A DNA stretch of 23,072 bases, from NCBI RefSeq assembly GCF_000760515.2, contig NW_013546145.1:1-23072 (forward strand), in the 5' to 3' direction. The translations under genes were made by a program, and so were the position numbers. The notes under the pieces are model-generated. The model was not told the origin of the DNA. It worked only from the letters and a program-made list of their open reading frames with translations, and did no database searches. Below, in pieces: positions 16,510 to 23,072 of this stretch (the first letter of the stretch is position 1; every line of letters begins with the position of its first letter). Source of the DNA: Mitosporidium daphniae (Eukaryota > Microsporidia).

Positions 16510-18399
16510 ATGAGTTTCCCTCACACATCGACATCGCCTTGGCTCAGTTCAAAGGTTGTCATATCAACTGCAGCGTTTGTTGGCATCCTTGCTGGCGGAT
16601 ATTTTTATTATAAAAAACACCACCCTTCCAAGTGTGACCAGCCATCTAGCAGCTCGTCTCGGTGTACCTTATTCGCCTGTGAAACGTTGACAGATTGCCT
16701 TAATGCAGCCTCGGTCAAGGTGAGTTCTTTGTTTAAACCGGGACAAAGAGAAGCAGTCCAGTGTGCATCATTGCATGAAACAGGTTCGCAAAAGTGCGAT
16801 CTTGCCTTTGCAAAGGAGAAAAAGGTTTTGGGAAACAAATTCTTCTCGGAAGGGAAAATGGCCGAGGCCATCGACTGCTACTCGGAATCGATTTCGAATC
16901 TTCCAGATGGTTCCTATGAACTTTCTATATGCTACTGCAATAGAGCTGCATGCTATCTTTCACAGGGAAATTACCAAAAAGTCGTCGAGGACTGCACTGT
17001 GGCAATTAGATGTTCTCCCCTCTATTTAAAAGCTTACGAAAGACGTTCTCGTGCATATGAATCACTTGGTCAATTGGAAGATGCCTTGAGCGACCTTACA
17101 GCTTGCTGCGTGATCGATGGGTTTTCAAATCAATCTTTCCCACAGCGGCTGGAAAAGATCCTTCGCTCGCTATCGCACACCCTTGCAACTGAGTTGAGTC
17201 AAGTAAGTGATCCTTTCTAATGCCTTTAGAATAAAGCCCGCTCATTTCCCTCCAAATATGCGATTGATGAATTTTTCAAGGGGCTTCCCAGATGTATTTT
17301 TTCGCCTTTTATTTTAGTTGCGCCAGAAAAGAAAGATGCCGATTCATTGGTCGGATCTCTTAACCGAGCGAAGAAAATGATATCCGATGGCTGCTGTGTG
17401 GAGGCCTTCACTTTACTGACCGAAATTTCGGCATCCAAAGCCGCCGTTTCACCGGAAATGTGTGATGAAATCTCGTTTTATCTTTCGGCTTTACTTTTCC
17501 TAAAAGGATGTTTAGATGAGTCTCTTTTTTACTACAACAAAATATCTACCGATCGCCTTCCAATTGCGCATGTCATTAGATCGTCAATATTGCTTGAGCG
17601 CTCTCTGCTAGTCGAGGGCAAGGAGGAAATAGAAAAGGCAATTGCTACTGCAGCAATTGCAGGTGCCAACCCTTCAAACCAGACCCTTGCTTATCTTTAC
17701 TACCATCTTGGTGAATGCGACGCAGCCCTTGGGAATGCACTGGCCTCCATTGCCGCATACAACAAAGCGATCAAAATAGCTCCGGGTGTTATCCAATTTT
17801 ACATCCATAAATCACGCGCTTCAATCGCGACAGGAAACATCACGGATGCCGAAAGTGCCATTCAAGAGGCTCTTTCTAGATTTCCAGGAAACCCTGAAGT
17901 TTTGAATGCATATGGCGAGTTTTTAATTCTCAAGGCAACCTCTTCATCTCCCATGGAAATGCCAAACAATGCAAACATATTTGACGTTGCACAAAAGACG
18001 CTCACCGATGCGCTTTCGGTGTGTGCTGCACAAGGAAAAGAACCTATGCCATCGATTTTCTTAAACCTTGCAATATTGACGCTATACATTTCCAATGGCA
18101 ATGCTGCTCCCTCTTCGGCAAATTCTGAGAACGAGCTTAAGGAACTTCGCCAGCAAGCCGTAGCTTTTCTTAGAAGGGCGATTGAAATCGACCCGCTTTA
18201 TGATGCCGCTCATATCCAACTTGCCCATATTCTGATAGCAAACGGCGAAAATTCCGAAGCAATCGAGCACTTTGACAAGGCAATTGAATCGTGCAGATCA
18301 TACCAAGACATTGCTCAAATACTTTCTCTGAAGCTGGCCAGTAAGGCCCAAATGCAAGCGTGCGCCGGAAATCCGGATCTCGAAGCGAAAATCAGGTAG
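16510..18399 (+). CDS. TOM70: Mitochondrial import receptor TOM70
   Basis: Exons 16510-17202 and 17230-18399 give 620 residues (yeast Tom70 has 617); the intron is 27 nt (GTAAGT..CTAAT..TAG). An N-terminal membrane anchor (VVISTAAFVGILAGGYFYYKK) is followed by a Ser-rich linker and three clamp-type TPRs: KKVLGNKFFSEGKMAEAIDC, CYCNRAACYLSQGNY and LKAYERRSRAYESLGQLEDAL. These carry the Lys/Asn/Asn/Lys/Arg residues that hold the EEVD tail of Hsp70/Hsp90. After the helical joint (FPSKYAIDEFFKGL) the C-terminal TPR superhelix ends with the pair RRAIEIDPLYDAAHIQLAHI and ENSEAIEHFDKAIE. TOM70 receives carrier and other hydrophobic precursors at the outer membrane. Together with mL45 and bL32m it indicates a full mitochondrion. 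Confidence 0.93.
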
Positions 18400-18490
18400 T
18401 TGTTTTGGCTTTAACAAATAGATCGCTTATGGGGGCCGGAGGCGGCATGGCAATGTGAGTCAAGATACAATAACATTAAGAACAATAAAC

Positions 18491-18547
18491 AATAACCCTA
18501 ACAACAATCGCAATAACCCTAACAGCAATAAGGGGGTTAGGGTTATT
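18491..18547. repeat. Interstitial telomere-like repeats forming a perfect hairpin
   Basis: AATAACCCTAAC occurs at 18491-18502 and 18512-18523, and its exact reverse complement GTTAGGGTTATT at 18536-18547. The second and third copies form a perfect 12-bp stem with a 12-nt loop. The core is the TTAGGG telomere unit used by most fungi and animals. It lies in the 230-bp gap between the convergent ends of TOM70 and NAP1. Confidence 0.85.
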
Positions 18548-18629
18548 TGATTAACTCCATTTTTGGTGCTTTTTCATTGACCACACACGAATTGGAGAAA
18601 CATGACATGCCGATATCCTTTTATAAAAT

Positions 18630-19702
18630 TTACTGCTGCTTGCAATTCTGATTTGCAGACTGGTGCGAGCGGGCTCCACCGATACGGCGCGAATACAGCC
18701 GCTCTTCATCGTCGTCGTCCTCAGCAGCGTCAGAAAGATTATCATCGCCCTCCTCGTTGTAGTCGCTCATATCTTCTTCATCGTCGAATGGAGCCGTCTC
18801 GTCATCGGCAATACCCAAATACCAGTTGACGGCATCCGGAATGATCTTGCTGCGAATAACGTCACCGATCTCAAGATGGATGGCAACTTCGTCGCTAACC
18901 TCGCCGTCATCATCCTCATCATCAGACGTAGCTTCGTCCTTATCGCCGCCCTTTGAGGAGATTTTGCAAGGCGCATCAAAAAACAAGAAAAAGGAATTTA
19001 CTCGCTCCTCTCTTTCAACTACACGCGTAATGTTCTTTGTCTTATGGCGCTGGGTTCTTTTGACCATCTTCACGGTAAGGTTTGATCCAGGCAACCAATC
19101 AATGGTGGTGCCTTCCATTCGATCAAATCTATAAAGCTCCTCGTGATTACTAGAAGAGTCAGCATCACACGCAGAATCGCAACAGGAATCTTTCTCGTCG
19201 TCATCGCAGCATTTTGTGAAATAGAAGGTCTTCGTCAAAATGGCGTTGGTGAAAAATGTATTTTTGTTGAAGAAAAATTCAAGTTTAAACGAGTGGTTAT
19301 CTTCCAAACGAGTGTATTGGATATCGTTAAGGAAAGAAAGAGCGGGCTCGTCTGTGTCCGTAATCATCTCACTGACCATATAGTTATTTTTAAGCGCGGT
19401 AAGCCAAAAGGAGGATACACCCTAAAAATTACATGTTGCAAATACCTCTTCACATGCGGAGCCCTTGACAATGGTGGCACGCTCTTCATATAGGGGCGCA
19501 AATTTGGCCTCATATTCGACTTCAAGCTCAAGAACCTTCTTATTAAATTCGGCCTGCAGGACATTATGCTTGTCCTGCACCGTAAGTAGGCTTTTAACTT
19601 GGGGGCGAAGATTGGAAGGGACCTCCTTCATGCCCATTTCCTCCAAGCTCTAGGAGGAGATGAAAGGGAAACACATACTTCAAGGGTAGTGGCGTGTGTC
19701 AT
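18630..19702 (-). CDS. NAP1: Nucleosome assembly protein 1
   Basis: Exons (minus) 19702-19679, 19649-19446 and 19421-18630 give 339 residues; the first exon codes only MTHATTLE, and introns are 29 (GTATGT..TAG) and 24 nt. The NAP fold is clear: the long dimerisation helix (QDKHNVLQAEFNKKVLELEV), FWLTALKNNYMVSEMITDTD, DEPALSFLNDIQY, FKLEFFFNKNTFFTNAILTK, the DWLPGSNLTV region, VNSFFLFFDAP and IPDAVNWYLG. It ends in an acidic, Asp/Glu-rich tail. NAP1 chaperones H2A-H2B during chromatin assembly and transcription. An odd Cys-rich acidic insert (CCDDDEKDSCCDSACDAD) sits in the beta region where others have a shorter loop. It diverges from MED10 over 59 bp. Confidence 0.94.
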
Positions 19703-19761
19703 TAAATTAGTTAAAATGCTGCAATGCGATTTTGAATTAAATTTTTTTTAAAATTTTCCAA
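19703..19761. promoter_or_regulatory. 59-bp bidirectional gap between NAP1 and MED10
   Basis: This is the entire divergent intergenic space. An A/T block (AATTAAATTTTTTTTAAAATTTT) sits just before the MED10 ATG; AATTAGTTAAAAT lies on the NAP1 side. Either a shared core promoter acts both ways or each promoter extends into the neighbouring gene. Confidence 0.45.
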
Positions 19762-20208
19762 ATGCCACCGAAAAATGTTAATTCCGCCTCCCCTTTGCCA
19801 TGGGAAGTTGAAGAGGATCTTACGGCCACCATCCGCCACATTAACAACTCGATATCGCTTCTTGTTGATATATCGAAACAATATACATCGTCTCCAAATG
19901 ATATCGGCTCATTAATTGGAGAAATGTAAGCTTAAGATCTAAATCCTGAATTTAGGAATGCCTACACCTCGCTGTTAACGGAGATGCACAGGAATATCCA
20001 GGACTCTTCACTCGAGTTTCCGGAAGCAGAGATTCCTGGCTTTATTATTCAAGCATTGGAAGAATCTGTAAACCTGGATATCCCCTCCTATAATGTCTCC
20101 AGAGACCTCATGCTTCAGTTGGAGCAATTTGAGGCAAAAGTATCGACCTTCCATCGGTATGGGCAATTGCTGCAAAGTCATGTAAATAACAATAAAAGAT
20201 CCAACTAA
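19762..20208 (+). CDS. MED10: Mediator subunit MED10
   Basis: Exons 19762-19925 and 19956-20208 give 138 residues (human MED10 has 135); the intron is 30 nt. The N-terminal helical pair (EEDLTATIRHINNSISLLVD, LIGEMNAYTSLLTEMHRNI) is followed by the MED10-type motif: IPGFIIQALEESVNLDIPSY in place of VPLEVFEYIDQGRNPQLY, then SRDLMLQLEQFEAKVSTFHR and a final helix (YGQLLQSHV). MED10 is a middle-module Mediator subunit near MED14. Similarity is moderate and the protein is mostly helical, so another small Mediator subunit is the main alternative. The gap to the convergent MMTAG2-like gene is only 11 bp. Confidence 0.7.
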
Positions 20209-20219
20209 AAAATCTACTT

Positions 20220-21143
20220 TTATTCCCGTCCATATGTCGAGTGGGGATACAAGTCATCCCATGTGGTCCTATCTCGAAAACGAGCACTTTTTGATGGTCG
20301 CATGGTAAATGCAGAATTTCCATCTTGCCTTGAAGGAGAATTTCTATCCTTTTCCCTAGAGGAATACTTATCGGTCGCACTATTCCTCATATCCAAATTC
20401 CGGTCAGACTCATTTTTGGACCACCTCCTGGAAGATTTGCCATGATCTTGGCCCCTGTTGCGATAGCTCATATCACGATGCTCTTGGTCCCTGTTGCGAT
20501 AGCTTGCATCACGATTCCCTCGGTCCCTGTTGTGATAGCTCGCATCACGATGCTCTTGGTCCCTGTTGCGATAGCTAGTATGACGATTCTGTTCTTTTTC
20601 GGAATAATATCTACTAGGATCCTTTTGCCTCGAAGATGAAGATGTTTCCCAGGCGGTCCTGCTAGATTTATGGGGCTCTCGGGATTCGTTTGTAGATATC
20701 CTTATTTCTGGACTGAGCGATCTTTCAAATCCTGAACGTCTTGAAGTCGGATTTTCTTGCTCTTTGGTGCTTTTCCCTTGATTCTCAAACAAACCAAGCG
20801 TCGAGTTAATAAGCGACGGTGGTAAATTAGATGTAGATGTCAATGGGTTTCCAAATCCATACAGTAGCGCACTTGCCATCATTACCTTTTCCTTCTCTCG
20901 TAAAAGTTGTTGCTCTTCTTTGACGCAAGATGCAGAAGAGGAAAGGGACGCCTTAATGGGCATGTCTGTACGCTCCTCTTTAGGCTTCTGAAACCAGCCC
21001 ACATCTTTTCCGACCTGCCATCTGCCAACGGGCGCCTTGATTGAATTGCCCAAGTAGCAAATGCGATTTCGATCTTCCTTTACGGTTTCCCATGAAAATT
21101 GGTCATACCCCCCGCGAGACCCTCCTCTTGCTTCTTCCTGCAT
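20220..21143 (-). CDS. MMTAG2-type protein (MMtag domain) with RD-rich repeats
   Basis: This is a 307-residue single-exon protein. The N-terminal 50 residues (GGSRGGYDQFSWETVKEDRN, then YLGNSIKAPVGRWQVGKDV) match the conserved start of human MMTAG2/C1orf35 (RGGQDQFNWEDVK, YLGNSLMAPVGRWQKGRD). Residues 63-98 hold the conserved helix with ASALLYGFG (human ALLAALGYK). The rest is low-complexity, rich in Ser, Arg, Asp and Asn, like the RS/RD tails of splicing-associated proteins. Function is poorly known even in animals; nuclear, RNA-linked roles are suspected. Residues 190-237 are four 12-residue repeats. The stop lies in AATAAA, and an A/T block precedes the ATG. Confidence 0.85.
   Translation of the reverse strand: MQEEARGGSRGGYDQFSWETVKEDRNRICYLGNSIKAPVGRWQVGKDVGWFQKPKEERTDMPIKASLSSSASCVKEEQQLLREKEKVMMASALLYGFGNPLTSTSNLPPSLINSTLGLFENQGKSTKEQENPTSRRSGFERSLSPEIRISTNESREPHKSSRTAWETSSSSRQKDPSRYYSEKEQNRHTSYRNRDQEHRDASYHNRDRGNRDASYRNRDQEHRDMSYRNRGQDHGKSSRRWSKNESDRNLDMRNSATDKYSSREKDRNSPSRQDGNSAFTMRPSKSARFRDRTTWDDLYPHSTYGRE
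20433..20576 (-). repeat. Four 36-bp coding repeats in the MMTAG2-like gene
   Basis: Four tandem 12-residue units read SYRNRDQEHRDA, SYHNRDRGNRDA, SYRNRDQEHRDM and SYRNRGQDHGKS. The first and third are nearly identical at DNA level, suggesting recent unit duplication or conversion. Confidence 0.9.
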
Positions 21144-21193
21144 GGTTTTAAAAAAATTAAATTAATAATTTATTTGGAAGCTACAATAGAAAA

Positions 21194-21505
21194 TCAATTT
21201 ATCGAGGGGATCCATTGATGGTCCTTCTTGGACTTCCATGCCTTGAGGATTTTCTTTGTGTTGCTGATTTTATCGCTTTTTTTTGAAATCGCATTTGATC
21301 GGTTGGAATCGGATCTTTTTTCTACCACCGGATTAAGGACGATTCCCTCCATCGGGCTCTCGCGGACCAATGAGGATGTTTTAGAGAGAGATAGAAGATT
21401 GCTGGATAGCTTTTTCAATCGGGCATCATGTACGGCATTCATAATGTTCTTTCTGAGCTCCCTCTTATTTTGTTGCATCTGCTTTGATCTCAACCCCTTG
21501 GCCAT
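21194..21505 (-). CDS. Ybl028c/LLPH-like small basic nucleolar protein (DUF2423)
   Basis: From ATG 21505 the protein is 103 residues. It begins MAKGLRSKQMQQNKRELRK and continues VHDARLKKLSSNL, the conserved start of fungal DUF2423 proteins such as yeast Ybl028c (MAKSLRA.., VDAREQRISDKL) and of animal LLPH. The C-terminus KILKAWKSKKDHQW fits the short basic end of the family. These proteins associate with nucleolar pre-60S particles. The frame is open to 21529, but the first residues there lack an ATG. A telomere-like TTAGGGT pair lies about 50 bp upstream of the start. Confidence 0.78.
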   Translation of the reverse strand: MAKGLRSKQMQQNKRELRKNIMNAVHDARLKKLSSNLLSLSKTSSLVRESPMEGIVLNPVVEKRSDSNRSNAISKKSDKISNTKKILKAWKSKKDHQWIPSIN

Positions 21506-21551
21506 GATAAGATGATGGAATATAAACAAAATATTTTTTTTCTAATTTACG

Positions 21552-21565
21552 GCTAGGGTTAGGGT
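21552..21565 (-). promoter_or_regulatory. Telobox-like motif upstream of the DUF2423 gene
   Basis: CTAGGGTTAGGGTG on the plus strand (ACCCTAACCCTAG read with the gene) holds two TTAGGG-type units, about 50 bp before the start at 21505 and between it and the BRE1 stop. TTAGGG sites recruit Tbf1/TRF-type Myb factors at ribosome-biogenesis promoters in several fungi, which would suit this gene. Function is inferred. Confidence 0.45.
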
Positions 21566-21588
21566 GTTTTAATTTACGGTTAATTTTA

Positions 21589-23072
21589 TTAATTAAGATA
21601 AATTTGCTTCACATCAGAGGTACCAAAGGGCTCAGTGCAGATGGGACACTTTCTTTGTCTGGTCTCAATACGTGCATCGATGCACTCTTTACACAGGACA
21701 TGCATACAGCGACAAAGAACATGTGTCCTTTCCCTACGTAGACATATTGGGCACTTTACAAGATCCTAATGGATATATATATTCCGCTAGTTGATACCTG
21801 ATAATACTTGAGCTCATCCAAGAGCTTTGCATCCTCGGAAATTATATTTGTATGTCCCTTTGACATAAAAATATCAAATCTTTTACGCAAGGACTGATAT
21901 TCTTCCTCCATTCTAGCTTTTTCTCCGGAAAATCTTTTTGAAACCGTTTTGGCCTCAACGAGCTCGTTACGCATCTAAAATAAACGTCGCCAACCCACAC
22001 ACCATACCTCATCTAAAGATCTTGCTGCTTGATCAAATTTTGCTTGGATTTCCGCTTGCTGTCGTGAACATTCGCTCAATTTTCGCTTGTAGTAATCCGA
22101 CATATTCTGCTTTTGGGATAGATCTTTTTCCACATTTGCCAGCTTTGTTGAGAGGGACCAAACTTTCTCCTTTAAGCCGCTTAGTTGCCCTGCCGTTGAG
22201 AGCTCCCAATTGTTTAGCTCTGGCGGCCTAGCAACATTGGCCAACTCGCGCTCTTTTTCTTTAAACAGAGCATCAAGCTTGCTTTTCTCTGCATGGAGCC
22301 TCACAATTACTTCCTCCTTTGTGGATAATTGCTTTAAAAGATTCTCATTATTTTCGATGGCATCATTAAAAGCCTCTGCTGTCGCTTCTAGCTCTTGAGC
22401 AAGAAGGGCCTCATCTGGCGATAAATTTCCAGCCAAGCTTGCACAGGAAGAGATTCGTTTCTAGTGTAAATGTTTGCACGAAACGGCACTTACCTTTAAA
22501 ATTTGGATTGTATTTTCAAGATCTTGGTTGATTTGGGACACTGAGGTGAATTTCTTGTGCAAATCGTCTTGAGCAACGTAGGAAGAATCTCTTTCCGAAA
22601 TGGCGTCTTTCAAACGGGCAAGAAGAGATCTTCGTTCGTCTTCAAAGCCCTGCTCCATATTACGCAAGGACTCGTTATTGAGGGAAATCTCGTCCCTAAT
22701 TTTAGCGTGCAACCCATCGGACTCGCGAACGAGCCTTTCAACTTGGGCCTTGAGGAGATCCTTTTCCCCCTTCATAAGTTCAAATTGATGTGAATAGTTT
22801 AAAAGCGGATTGAGATCAGAAGGCAAACCCTCATGCTACAGGTTAGAAGCGATCAAGAGACATTACCTTGTGTCTATATTCATCGTATTCTGCTTTGAAT
22901 CGTAAAAGATCTGCAGTTAGAGACTGTAATTCTTTGTCTCGAGAGGAAATTGAATTCTTCAGTGCATCAATCTCTGCCTGAAGAAGGGATATTTGAACCT
23001 CCTGCTTTTCAACAAGCTTCGAGTTTTCATCAAATTTATCTTCCTTTTGAGAAACTTCGAGTTTCTCACTAG
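21589..23072 (-). CDS. BRE1: BRE1/RNF20 E3 ubiquitin ligase for histone H2B, C-terminal part
   Basis: Exons (minus) 23072-22867 (partial), 22835-22494, 22460-22008, 21974-21798 and 21765-21589 are separated by introns of 31, 33, 33 and 32 nt. About 445 residues are present; the N-terminus lies beyond the window. Four exons are almost entirely coiled coil (EVSQKEDKFDENSKLVEKQ, LKAQVERLVRESDGL, LKEKVWSLSTKLANVEKDLS). The last exon is a C3HC4 RING: LVKCPICLRRERTHVLCRC, then MHVLCKECIDARIETRQRKC and PICTEPFGTSDVKQIYL. The end DARIETRQRKCP..FG..D...IY is diagnostic of BRE1/RNF20/RNF40. With Rad6 it monoubiquitylates H2B in a Paf1C-dependent step, so it works with CTR9 at the other end of the window. 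AATAAA overlaps the stop codon. Confidence 0.93.

Noticed and set aside
1-23072. Transposons, CRISPR arrays, viral remnants or toxin-antitoxin systems
   Set aside because: I saw no reverse transcriptase, transposase, integrase, capsid or terminal-repeat structure, and no regularly spaced repeats of CRISPR type.

Overview
This window is nuclear DNA of a compact eukaryote, most likely an early-diverging fungus on the Rozellomycota/Microsporidia branch that still has mitochondria (Mitosporidium or Paramicrosporidium are the kind of genome I have in mind). That placement is inference. It rests on spliceosomal introns of only 24-38 nt, gaps between genes that often fall to 6-50 bp, fungal-type gene content (Dcd1 with an N-terminal kinase-like part, a Ybl028c-like protein, TOM70), and the absence of bacterial signals. 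Mitochondrial ribosomal proteins mL45 and bL32m and the import receptor TOM70 imply a mitochondrion that translates its own proteins, unlike the mitosome of classical Microsporidia.

Layout. 1-405: 3' end of an unidentified minus-strand gene, then the CTR9 promoter. 406-3575 (+): CTR9 of the Paf1 complex. 3672-5929 (-): RPB11, then a zuotin/DNAJC2-type ribosome-associated J-protein. 6050-7066 (+): a stand-alone SPOC-domain protein. 7100-7181 (-): tRNA-Leu(AAG). 7371-7819 (+): RPS10. 7820-8399: a gene-free stretch with small tandem repeats. 8400-9538 (+): 3-ketodihydrosphingosine reductase. 9599-10657 (-): dCMP deaminase. 11029-11190 (+): small PH-like ORF. 11287-11673 (+): SNU23. 11837-13232 (-): GLTSCR1-domain protein (four exons). 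13367-14195 (+): mL45 (four exons). 14218-14667 (-): bL32m. 14674-16004 (-): TAD1 (six exons). 16035-16466 (+): small coiled-coil protein. 16510-18399 (+): TOM70. 18400-18629: interstitial telomere-like hairpin. 18630-19702 (-): NAP1. 19762-20208 (+): MED10. 20220-21143 (-): MMTAG2-like protein. 21194-21505 (-): Ybl028c/LLPH-like protein. 21589-23072 (-): C-terminal part of BRE1, running off the right edge.

Many genes act on RNA polymerase II and chromatin: RPB11, MED10, CTR9, BRE1, NAP1, the SPOC protein and the GLTSCR1 protein. CTR9/Paf1C and BRE1 belong to one pathway, co-transcriptional H2B ubiquitylation. Others serve translation and mitochondrial biogenesis. They are separate genes on mixed strands, not an operon.

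The most striking observations are architectural. All 28 introns I could place end in TAG, and every intron whose length is a multiple of three carries an in-frame stop if retained, often the TAG acceptor itself. In many genes the stop codon lies inside or against an AATAAA polyadenylation hexamer. An A/T-rich block sits just before most start codons. Telomere-type TTAGGG repeats sit between genes.
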